Shown: positions 40,499-49,600 of the stretch, in pieces
How the letters are laid out: the number at the start of each line of letters is the position of its first letter
Numbering within the stretch: the stretch's first letter is position 1
NCBI GenBank assembly: GCA_008690995.1
Contig: VRMN01000001.1
Coordinates: 186,001-250,000 of the forward strand
Source of the DNA: Porphyridium purpureum
Taxonomy: Eukaryota > Rhodophyta > Bangiophyceae > Porphyridiales > Porphyridiaceae
Reading direction: 5' to 3'
DNA length: 64,000 nucleotides
Notes under the pieces: generated by a model
Databases searched by the model: none
What the model was told of the DNA's origin: nothing
What the model saw: only the letters and a program-made list of their open reading frames with translations
Program-made: the position numbers and the translations under genes

Positions 40499-40775
40499 AG
40501 CGAATCGGAGAGCAGCCGCGCACTGTACCTCCTGCTTGAACCGGTTCGCCCTTGCGGTGAAACCGATAGACCGGGACATTCCAGCGAGCGGATCTTGTTA
40601 GATTCAGCTCGTCGGCGTTCGCGCGATGGCCGTGTGCAGGCAAGAGATCAAGGGGATCGAGACGCTTGTCTGAGAGAAGACGCACCTTGGGCATTGGACA
40701 TTGGATATCCACCATTGACCATCGATCATTGGCTACCGACTTTTGATACATCGATCGATCGATCTTGGCCATAGC

Positions 40776-42155
40776 ATGGGAGAAAGAGGTGCGCTCCTGG
40801 GCGGAGCGCCGGGCGAGCGCTCGGCAAAGCACGGCGTCTCGTTTGGCGCGCGTCTGGGTGATATTGTGCGATACATCACCCCGCTGGGCGTGTCGGCGTT
40901 CGGCGGCCCGCAAGCGCACGTGGCGATCGCACACCGCAAGCTGGTGGATGAGGAGGATTGGATCGATGAGGATGTCTTTGTGGGTCTCTTTGCGCTCAGC
41001 AGCGCCCTGCCCGGTCCGTCCTCAACGCAACTGATCACGTCCATAGGCGCTTACAAGGCCGGCATGCTGGGCGGGTTCCTGTCCTTCTTCTTGTTCCAGG
41101 TCCCTGGGTTTTTGGCCATGCTTTTCCTCGGCCTTCTTGTCGCGCCCGCGGTTGAGCGTGGAGATACGTCTGTTTCGGGAGGACTCGCGCAGGCCGTTTT
41201 GCAGCTCTTTGATGCGATTGCCCCTGGGCTTGTCGCAGCCGCGTTCGCGCAAGTCGCGCTGGCCTCGTACATGATCTCGCAAAAGACGTGCGGGAAGATC
41301 AAGCTGCACTGGGCGCTCAACCTGGTCTCGACAACCATTGCTGTGCTGATTTCGCCGGAAGCCTCCGCGTGGGTGTATCCGCTCATGATGGCCCTTGGCG
41401 GCCTTGTCACCCTATGGGCCGTCATGTCTGCGAGAGCCCCCGCTGCGTCGTCCACGTCTCCTGCGAGGGATACGACGCAGAACGCCGAGTCACACGACAG
41501 CCTCGAGCAGCACCAAGAGCAGATGACCCGTGTCGGCGGAGCGTTTCTGTTGATGATCTTTATAGCGATCTCGCTCGCTTTGCTCTTTGTTCGAAGCTCG
41601 TCAATGGCGCTTCGACACACGAGGGCGTTTCAGCTAACGGAGGCGTTCTGGCGCATGGGTGGCACCGTATTCGGCGGCGGCCAGGTCGTGCTTCCCATGA
41701 TCTACAATGAAGTCGTGGCTCGCGGCTGGCTCGCGGAGAACATCTTCCTGTACGGCTTTGCACTTGTTCAGTGCATGCCCGGCCCGCTGTTCAACTTGTC
41801 TGTGTTCATCGGGGCGGCGTGCGCGGGCGTCCCGGGCGCGCTGCTATGTGCATTCGGGCTGTTTGCACCAGGAGTGCTACTCATCATGGGCTGTCTGCCG
41901 TTCTGGACGCGCTTCCGCAACTCGCCGCGCTTCCGCGCTCTCATGCTTGGCGTGAATGCGACCGCCGCAGGACTCATCAACGCCGCGCTTTTTGTCTTTC
42001 TTCAAAAGTCGCTCCCGAACGCGGGCACGTATGCCGTGGCTGTGATCGCAGGCGTCCTCAGCGTCGTGTTTGGTGTCTCTGCCCCACTCACGATCGTGCT
42101 GGGCGGTGTGCTTGGTTACTTAATGACTCTTCTGGGCCTCGGACGAGCGATGTGA
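40776..42155 (+). CDS. Chromate ion transporter (CHR/ChrA) family membrane protein
   Basis: 459 residues from ATG 40776 (MGERGALLGG); the longer frame begins with TTG. Two homologous halves, as in long-chain CHR proteins. The N half has FGGPQAHVA and ALPGPSSTQL; the C half has FGGGQVVLPMI and CMPGPLFNLSVFIGA, the paired family signatures. About ten hydrophobic segments. The halves are joined by a hydrophilic linker (about residues 222-252, Ser/Thr/Gln-rich). The family includes bacterial chromate efflux pumps, and homologs occur in fungi and algae, where the natural substrate is often unclear (sulfate-like oxyanions are possible). No plastid leader is obvious. An (ATCG)n run lies just before the start. 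The 3' end is 173 bp from the convergent plastid-protein gene. Confidence 0.93.
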   Translation: MGERGALLGGAPGERSAKHGVSFGARLGDIVRYITPLGVSAFGGPQAHVAIAHRKLVDEEDWIDEDVFVGLFALSSALPGPSSTQLITSIGAYKAGMLGGFLSFFLFQVPGFLAMLFLGLLVAPAVERGDTSVSGGLAQAVLQLFDAIAPGLVAAAFAQVALASYMISQKTCGKIKLHWALNLVSTTIAVLISPEASAWVYPLMMALGGLVTLWAVMSARAPAASSTSPARDTTQNAESHDSLEQHQEQMTRVGGAFLLMIFIAISLALLFVRSSSMALRHTRAFQLTEAFWRMGGTVFGGGQVVLPMIYNEVVARGWLAENIFLYGFALVQCMPGPLFNLSVFIGAACAGVPGALLCAFGLFAPGVLLIMGCLPFWTRFRNSPRFRALMLGVNATAAGLINAALFVFLQKSLPNAGTYAVAVIAGVLSVVFGVSAPLTIVLGGVLGYLMTLLGLGRAM

Positions 42156-42328
42156 GACGCGCTCGCGAGTGGAAGAGGGAACGTTTGGAAGAATGTCTTG
42201 CTCTGTTGGGGATATTAGATATCGTTTCTTTCCGATCTTCTTTGCAATCTCACGGTGACTATTTTATGATTTGACCTGCCAGCTCGGTTGGACCCCTGTT
42301 GAAGAAAAACAAGATTAAAGCCGTGTTC

Positions 42329-43195
42329 TTACTCCTGGACCGCCAGCCCAGCTGCCTGTACGAGTCTGGGTACTGTGTTATATGGCAATTCCGGCGTGTT
42401 CGCGCCCATGGGGCGCTTGTACGGCACCTCCTTGGGCGCCTTGGGCTTCCAGAACGCGCCCACCTTGGCAGCGACCACGTCGCCGCCCTCCACACCGTCC
42501 ATGTAGTCCATGGCGCCGATGGACTTGACAAACGGCTTGCCCGGGATCTCTGTCTGCGGCTGTCCGTCCCACGTGTAGCCCGAGATGGTGGCGATCTTTT
42601 CCTGGCCGGCCACGTTGGCCAGGCGCTGTCCCGATGCCGTCAGCAGCTGCGCCTCGCCCGAGTACAGACCATCGCGCAGGCTCGTGATGACACTGGCGGT
42701 AGCCGACTCGGCCTTGGTGATCATTGCGCCGCGCTCGGCCAGGACGGAACCTCGAAACTTGGCAAACGCCTCGTCCGCGACGGCCTCATCCGAAATGTCG
42801 GCGCAGGACGCGAGCGTCATGCTCTCATCGACGAACCCAGCGTCCCATCTCCACACCGCGCCGTCTGCCTCTGCGATCCGCGGGTCCACCATGGAGTCTG
42901 GCCCAAAGCCCAGCACCGGATCGTCGAGCTGCGGGATGCCAAACTCGGGCACGGCGACGGCGCCCTTTGCGGTCCTCCCCAGCACGGCGTCTCCTTCGGA
43001 CGCCGGCAGGACATTCCTGTTACCCCAGTCGGACCGCGAGCGCGCCTTGTCCACATAATACTGGTTCACGTGCCCCTTGGTCCTATCGGTCGAGTAGGAG
43101 TAGTCGCCGTACCCGCTCATTCGCAGCGCGCACAGCGGCGCCGACGCCTTTGCGCCCGCTGGCACTGCCACTCCCGCCCCGCTCACAAACGCCAT
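42329..43195 (-). CDS. Plastid-targeted protein, possibly phycobilisome-associated
   Basis: 288 residues from ATG 43195. The leader MAFVSGAGVAVPAGAKASAPLCALRMS is a typical algal plastid transit peptide, with probable cleavage before or near RMS. The mature part opens with GYGDYSYSTDRTKGHVNQYY, reminiscent of red-algal phycobilisome rod linkers or phycoerythrin gamma chains. Helical, Ala-rich segments follow (SDEAVADEAFAKFRG, ATASVITSLRDGLYSGEAQ), and then a Pro-rich tail (PKAPKEVPYKRPMGANTPELPYN). Only one Cys (in LASCADIS) remains in the mature chain, so at most one bilin could be attached; true gamma chains carry several. The linker assignment is therefore tentative. Plastid targeting is well supported. 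The upstream spacer carries the GTACAG repeat cluster at 43452-43550. Confidence 0.7.
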   Translation of the reverse strand: MAFVSGAGVAVPAGAKASAPLCALRMSGYGDYSYSTDRTKGHVNQYYVDKARSRSDWGNRNVLPASEGDAVLGRTAKGAVAVPEFGIPQLDDPVLGFGPDSMVDPRIAEADGAVWRWDAGFVDESMTLASCADISDEAVADEAFAKFRGSVLAERGAMITKAESATASVITSLRDGLYSGEAQLLTASGQRLANVAGQEKIATISGYTWDGQPQTEIPGKPFVKSIGAMDYMDGVEGGDVVAAKVGAFWKPKAPKEVPYKRPMGANTPELPYNTVPRLVQAAGLAVQE

Positions 43196-43451
43196 CTCGC
43201 CGCCTCCGCACTCCCCGCTCCACACCACACCACTCGGTCCACTGTCAAAGACCTCAGCTCTCTTCTCTTCTCTTCCCTCAACCCTTTCACCCGCCCATCT
43301 TCCGCTCTTGCCGCCTCATCCACAAAGTGGCCAGGGACCCGCATGTTCCTATCAAAACAGCAGCGTTTTACTAGGACCGCCATCCCCACCCTGCATCATC
43401 GGCCGAATCTCCTCCCCCGCCTGCTCCCCAGCGCGCGCGGAGGTGCAACAC

Positions 43452-43550
43452 AACAGAACACCCGAAGTACAGCGCACTGCAACAGAACACCCAAGGTACA
43501 GCGCACACATCACAGCAGAACATGTAAGGTACAGTCCGGTCACTGTACAC
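43452..43550 (+). repeat. About 30-bp imperfect tandem repeat carrying GTACAG boxes
   Basis: The block AACAGAACACCCGAAGTACA recurs as AACAGAACACCCAAGGTACA about 29 bp on. A weaker third copy follows (AGCAGAACATGTAAGGTACA). GTACAG cores at 43467, 43495 and 43529 and an inverted ACTGTAC at 43542. It lies about 270-350 bp upstream of the plastid-protein ATG. Confidence 0.65.
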
Positions 43551-44113
43551 TGCTGGTGGGTGAGTTGCGGTTGCCAGACTGGGTGGGGCGGGGTGTGGGT
43601 GGGAAGTGGTGGTCGTGCGGTTGGTGTGAGGGACGAGGCAGAGGTTTGGGCGTGGACGTGGCGCGGCGGTCGGTCTCTTGTGTCGAAGCGGCCACTCCAA
43701 TGGATACGATGGTTCTTCAATGGCGCCGAGTACAAATCGTCGAAAGTGTAGTCTCTGCCGAATGGCGGTCTGGCGTCGGTTGGACAAGCGCGTCGTCAGC
43801 CGGTCCCTTTTTGTTTTTGCACAACTCGAGGCCGGCGCTTGTTCCTGTCGCGCGTCGTGTGTGTGGATATCCACAGCGACACTGCGAGGAGCAAGCCAGG
43901 CGCGTGGATGTCTGGCAGACGCGTACGAGAACGCAACACGAAAGATCGGAGCAAACGCGCGCGCGTGCGTGTGATTGCTGGAGCGTACGAAGCCTGCTTG
44001 TGTCGTGTCTGGGACTCAACGGTCGCACCAGTGTCTTGCGCTCGCCAGGTGGCTTCCCACGAGCGGCCATTCTGCCACAACACGCCCACCAAACCTACCG
44101 GAAACCCAATAAC

Positions 44114-44137
44114 CGTTTAGTCGTTTAGTCGGTAACC
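44114..44137 (+). repeat. 8-bp periodic CGTTTAGT repeat
   Basis: CGTTTAGT, CGTTTAGT, CGGTAACC. Same period and related sequence as the arrays at 29590, 37656 and 37773. Confidence 0.5.
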
Positions 44138-44749
44138 GTCCGAGAAGAACGCGGGTCGGTTCGGTTCGCTGGTTCCAGCCGCGTGACGGCATGACGAGAC
44201 GCGCGTTGTTGCGAGAGCGTGAGCAAGTGCCAGCGTGGGCGTGACGCGCCGCGGCAGCGAGCATTGTGCGCGCGTCGGCGGATGATGAGAGCCCGCATCC
44301 TCCGCCGGTCGAACGCTGCTGCCGCCGCCGCCGCGCGATGCCACGCCATCGTGCCTGACCACTACTCGATGCGTGCGCCGACAAGAAGGGGCGAGGCGAG
44401 CACGTGCGTGGCGCCGGGAGTTGAGCGCGATGTTGACCCGCTTTGTGTGCGCCGTGTGATGGTGTGTGACAGCGCGCGTTCGTGCGTGGGATCGGAGCGC
44501 CGCGTGCTGGCGGAGAGGGACGGAGAGAAAAAAAGAAGCGCGTAGAAAGAGGAATAGGGACGCCGCGCTATCGTGACGCGAGATGGGTGGGCGTGCGATG
44601 CGCATGACTTGCTGGAGGCATCACGCGGTGGTCAGACGGGGAGAGGGAGCAGAGAGGAGCTGCATGGTGTGTGGGTGGGTGTGCGGGCTGGAGGTGGTCA
44701 CCGTGGTGATTGGACGGTGCGGCTGCTGTTGAGACACGGTGGATGAAGC

Positions 44750-46216
44750 ATGCGGAACACGCGACAGGGCGGCGTGATGGTGGTGGTCGCGCTGGTGGGC
44801 GTGGCGTGGTTGGGTTGCGTGCTGTGGTGTAGAGGGGTGATGGCAGTTGGGCGTGACGGACAGGATGAGCAGGGCCTTGGGCAGGCTGGTGTGTTGCGTC
44901 CTGCAGCGGAGAGTCGCGCGCGCGTGCGACAGCTCGCCGCGCGCGTGGTGTTTGAGTACGGGCGTCCGCTTGAGGATGCGCGCGTGATAGACGAGCACGA
45001 GCCGCACCGGTCGCGCATGGAGGCAAAGTTTGACTCCCGCGTGCGGATGCTGCAACGGTCGCGTGCACGCGACGCCCTGCCAGACGCCGCGCGCTCGCAA
45101 TCGATTTTGGCGTCGCAGCGACAATCACAGGCCGAGACAGTGCAGGGCTCAGCGTCCGTGTTCCAGATTGCCTTCGCCGGCAGCGTGCCGAGCGACGCGC
45201 GCAACGCACTGCGTGAGGCGGTTCAGGCATGGGCCGACGTCTGGCCAGCGACAGACGGAGTCACGCTGCGCATAGAAATCGATTGGACCGTGTTGCCGAC
45301 CGGTGTGCTGGCCGCTGCGGGCTCGGTGCGCTTCGTGCCGGGCGACGGCGACCCGCTGCAGGACAACACAGCCTACTCCATTGCCATGGCGCGGTCCATC
45401 ACAGGAGATGATTTTGGACTCAGCAGCTCGCTTCCAGATGTATCCATAGCCTTTAATTCTAGAATCAACTGGAACACAGACACCTCGCGCGCGCCATCAG
45501 CCTTCGAGTATGACCTCGAGACCGTCATGCTGCATGAGCTCGCACACGGGCTCTTTATGGACGGTGCGGTGCAGCTCGACCCGCGCTCCAACGTGGTGGC
45601 GTTCGGCCGACTCGGCACACCCGCGCGCTACGATAATTTTCTCGGCGTGTTTACGGGCACAAACGAACCAGAGTCCTGCGAAAACGGCTCGACCACGGTC
45701 CCGGCGGACGCCATAACGAGTGATCGGCTGTTTTTTATGAGTAGCAACAGGTTTGGAGGTGGCAACTTTTCGCTGTACGCGCCTTCCACGTATCAGCCTG
45801 GCTCATCTGTGTACCACTTTGCGGAGGATGAGCGCGTGGTGCTGTCCGACTGCGAGGGCGCGGGCATTCCGAAGGAGAGCTGCTCAGACCTGATGACGCC
45901 TGCGCTCCCGCCGGGCTACATTCAACATGCCATCGGAAGAAACACGTTGCGCTTGATGAACTCGATGATCTCGACTGCCAACGCAACGGGCAACGGATTC
46001 TGTTTTGTGCCCGGTGGCGGATCCTCAGACTCGGATGATTCGCAAGCCACGCGCATCATTTTCATCTCGGCGGCCGCATTGGCTGGCGTGGTGGTTCTGC
46101 TCGTCGGCGCGCTTCTAATCAGGGGCCATGTGCAGAGAAAACGTGCGAAGGCCGAGCAAGATGAGCAGGAGCGTCACCGCGAAGCTGCGATGTACGCCGC
46201 AGGAGCTATAATCTGA
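44750..46216 (+). CDS. Membrane-anchored zincin-type metalloprotease
   Basis: 488 residues. A signal peptide or signal anchor (VMVVVALVGVAWLGCVLWC, about residues 9-27) is followed by a basic pro-region-like stretch (50-130). The core holds HELAHGLFMDG (262-272), an HExxHxxxxxG zinc site with the two His and catalytic Glu intact. The third metal ligand is not certain; the Asp after GLFM or a later residue could serve. Several Cys downstream (residues about 300-390) probably form disulfides. A single membrane helix near 440-465 (IIFISAAALAGVVVLLVGALLI) and a charged 25-residue tail (RKRAKAEQDEQERHRE) make it a type I membrane protein with the enzyme facing outside or the lumen. The family is a distant relative of metzincin-like HELAHGL proteases; no closer name is justified. 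Role unknown; cell-surface or wall remodelling is possible. Confidence 0.75.
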   Translation: MRNTRQGGVMVVVALVGVAWLGCVLWCRGVMAVGRDGQDEQGLGQAGVLRPAAESRARVRQLAARVVFEYGRPLEDARVIDEHEPHRSRMEAKFDSRVRMLQRSRARDALPDAARSQSILASQRQSQAETVQGSASVFQIAFAGSVPSDARNALREAVQAWADVWPATDGVTLRIEIDWTVLPTGVLAAAGSVRFVPGDGDPLQDNTAYSIAMARSITGDDFGLSSSLPDVSIAFNSRINWNTDTSRAPSAFEYDLETVMLHELAHGLFMDGAVQLDPRSNVVAFGRLGTPARYDNFLGVFTGTNEPESCENGSTTVPADAITSDRLFFMSSNRFGGGNFSLYAPSTYQPGSSVYHFAEDERVVLSDCEGAGIPKESCSDLMTPALPPGYIQHAIGRNTLRLMNSMISTANATGNGFCFVPGGGSSDSDDSQATRIIFISAAALAGVVVLLVGALLIRGHVQRKRAKAEQDEQERHREAAMYAAGAII

Positions 46217-46698
46217 GCGTAAAATGTAATAACGTGGGGTTTACAGCCTCATACGCGAGCATCGACACGCGTCCAGACACTGTCAGCTCATTTCCCTCCC
46301 GCTGTCGTACGCGCTCCAAGCACGCGCCGGCTTTCTTGATGATGTCATCAGCCTGTCCTTTCGACCTTATAAATAGCTTCATGTACTATAAAGTGAGATG
46401 TCCAGCTTCTGGCGCACGCATCCCGTCCCGTCCCGTCCCGTGAGCCAGCCGCCGTCGGCCGCGCGACGCGTGCCATCATCTTCGGCCACCTCTGCATGCA
46501 CCGCCCTGTTCCCCGTCAAGAAATCCTTCCCTTTTTCTTTCGTGCGGTTGTCGTGATGCTCTGGCGGAGCACGTGGGATCACGGAGAGAACCAACTGCTG
46601 GGGCTTCACCTGTGACTCTGTCGCGGTCGCGGTCGCTGACTCTATCACGGTCGCTGTTGCCGTCGCTGCGTGGCCGCGCGAATGAGCGTGCAGGGAGG
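46217..46698. other. Spacer with TATA-like box and pentanucleotide repeat
   Basis: 482 bp between same-strand genes. It contains TATAAATAG at 46368-46376 and a (CGTCC)n-type run at about 46426-46440. The region just upstream of ATG 46699 is open but Ser/Arg-rich, with GTG only. Confidence 0.5.
46368..46376 (+). promoter_or_regulatory. Candidate TATA box of the 1297-residue protein gene
   Basis: TATAAATAG, about 320 bp upstream of ATG 46699 and 150 bp after the previous stop. Most spacers here lack such a box, so it may be fortuitous. Confidence 0.3.
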
Positions 46699-49600
46699 AT
46701 GGAAGGTTTGAAGGTGCAAGACAGCGACGTGCTGAACTTGACGGTGGTCGGTGACGGGCGCGGGAAGCAGGACGCTGCCGCCACTGCGAATGGAAAGGAG
46801 GAGGAATGGGAGGCGCTCGTCCGCGCGCCCGAACGCGATCTCCGCTCGATTGACACGCCCTTCCGACTGGATCAATCCGGCCTGCGGATGTACTATGGCG
46901 GAGCGCCGTTTGTTGGGGCGACATGGTTTGGGCCAAACGCCTTCTTGGTCGAAACGCTGAGCCGTAAGAAGCGAGGTTTCCAGATGAATGACCAGCGCGC
47001 GCGCGCGGGCGGGTTTCCGCAGGATCCAGCCGAGTTGGTTTTTGAGCTGCAAAGATTGATGCATCAAGATGACCAGAAACAGCTGCCATTGCGCAAAATC
47101 TTGCGCGTGCTGCGCTCGTTGACATATTACACGCCGCACTCCTACGTGCCACTCATGCCCGAGTTTCGCGTGCTGCTCGCAGTGGACCATCCGCACGTGG
47201 CGCGGCTCGCGCACTACTTTGTGCGCTGCTGTGCTCCGATTGAAGATGACGACGAGTATCGCGATATATATGAGGCACTCGAGGCCGAGGCGGCGTCGCC
47301 GTCCCCTGCGCGACGCGCCGCTGCGACAAAGTCGCTGGCGCGCATCACCAAGGCACGGGAGATGCGGCGCGCACAGGACTACATCACAGATGTGCTGCGA
47401 AGCGTCGGCGCCGCACTAACGGAAGAGGACAAGAAGAAGAAAAAGAAGAAGGAGAAAAGGCGAAAGAAAAAAGGGGGTGAGGATGCGGAGCAAGAAGCCG
47501 CGACCAAAGCAGCAAACGACACGGACGGTCAGGATGCCGCCTACGAAGGGGCGCGTATGATAGATGATGGCGCTGGAGGAGTGATCTACTCGAGCCGAAT
47601 GGAGGAAGCGCAAAAGGTCAAGTCCAAGCTTGGCAAAATGCTGGTGGGTCACGCAGTGCTGGGTGGGATGCGCAGGCTGCAGCGCGTCAACGTAGAGAAT
47701 ATTCGTGTGGAGGTATACTTCTTTGATCTGGGGCTCGCTTCAGTGTGCACCTCGACAGTTCGCCATGCCATGGCCATGCTCGAGGCTCGCACGTACGGCA
47801 GCGCCACTCCCGTCGCGCAGTACTTATTGCCGCGCCTCCCCCACAAGAACCCGCCAAAGAACTTGCGTCTCAAGCTTGAAGATTTGGGCGCCAAAGTGTA
47901 CTATGCGCGCATTCTCGGTATCCTGGCTCAGGATCCAGACTTCGCGCAGTATGTACCCGAAAAGAATGCGCTTCAGTGGCGGAAGGAGCAGCAGAGCTCG
48001 ATGATAGAGAAGGCTGCGCCGAGCAGCGCCATGGATGCAGCCGGCAGCAGTAACGCCGGTGACGGTACCGATACAGGCCCGGCGGCCAAACCAGAGAAGC
48101 GTGGCTTTTTCCGCTTCATCTTTAATGGTGGCAAGAAGCTTTTTGGGGGCATTCGCCGGAAACTGGGCCTGGAAAAGCGAATGCGCCCAAACGACCCGCT
48201 TGGAGTGGAGTTTGTGGAAGCATTGCTGCGATTGATTCAGAACCCGAGCAATCGTGTGCTTCTCGAGGTGGTACGCGGAGTCTCCCGGCGGCGATGGATT
48301 ACGTGGGCGAACGTGCCCGTACCACAGGCCGCTCTATTTGGATCGGCCGAACTTGAAGAGCCTCGGCAGCTTGACCTGAGTGAGTGGGCAAAGGAGGACG
48401 AGAACGAGAATGAAGTGAGCAGCAACGACGACGAGGACGGCATGGCAGCAGACAACATGGACGACGCCGACTTTTTTGATTGGGATCCCGACGCTGCCGC
48501 CGCAGAGGGTGGTAACCAGACGCAGCTGCTGGAGGATGAGGACGTCGTCGAGCAGGTCGAAATTCAGGTTGACGAACAGGTTGTCCGCGAAAACACGAAG
48601 AAGACGACATTTATTCAGCGCATGAAGGAGAAGCGCGCCACGAACCGTCAGAAGAAGTTTGACCTCAACACGCCGTTCTACCTGCGCCGCGTGGGCGAAG
48701 GTTCCGTCACTGCGCTCGAGGCGATCATGCGCCGCGTTTACGCAGCGATGAATAGTGACGAGACTACGCGCCGTCTCGCTGCGGCTGAGTCGGCAGTGCA
48801 CCTTGGGCGCGCTAAGCTCTACTCGGATACCGAAGAGGAGCGCGAGCTGTACAAACTCGCGAAAGAGAAAATCTTCAGTCAGGAGTCGAAAAAGACCGGG
48901 AATCGCCACGTTTTGGATGGGTCAGGCAACGCGTCAGCACAGCAGCAGCAGCAGCAGCAATCGACGCGTGCAGGTTTATTTGGACGCAGAAAAAGCGGCG
49001 CGCCGGCGTCCAGCATGGTGGCCGCGGCGGCTCAGAATATGATGGTACAGCAGCAAGAACAGGCTAAATTGGCGAACGGCGGCAAAGCGCAGCCAAAGGC
49101 TATCACGTCTGGCGCGCGCTTTGCTGGCCAGCAAGCGCTGGTCCCGGTGACTGTTCCGGACGGCGGTTCGGATCCGAATGGCGGGCTAGCTCTCGCAATT
49201 GCGAGCGTCGGAGTGGGTGGCACGGGTGCAGGAAACCTAAAGCCAGCGAGCGAGCTTGAGGATAGCCCTCTGGAGCCGCTGGTGATGCCGCTCAAAGATC
49301 TAATGGATGAGGACGTGAGCTTGGCTGTGCGCTCCGAGGCAGGCACTGCGCTCATGTTCTTTCTGGCGTCCGGTGCAGGCATCAAGGCCTTTGCCGCCCT
49401 GGCAGCTGCCGAGCGCGAGCGACGCTGGAACGATCCGGATGCGTTCGGCAAGGAAACGCTTGATGACTTTTACTCACCACCCGGCGAGCGCGTTGACTCG
49501 TGCATGCTGGTTCGCTACTTTGGTGCCTACCTGAGAGACCCCGCGCACGGTGCCGGCATTGGGTTTGAGAGCGCTGAGCGTGTGATGGACACATTGCTCT

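Larger units (their letters stand above)
43196..44749. other. Divergent spacer with repeat and motif clusters
   Basis: 1.55 kb between divergent genes. It contains the palindromic AAAACAGCAGCGTTTTA element (43354-43370), a roughly 30-bp tandem repeat with GTACAG boxes (43452-43550), and 8-bp periodic CGTTTAGT units (44114-44137). The open frames overlap antisense and show no domains. Confidence 0.55.

Noticed and set aside
40750-40766. (ATCG)n run before the chromate-transporter start
   Set aside because: Short simple repeat; self-complementary, but no further structure.
42299-44128. 609-codon plus-strand open frame
   Set aside because: It lies antisense to the plastid-protein gene and runs into a repeat-rich spacer. 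No domain, and composition is that of a shadow frame.
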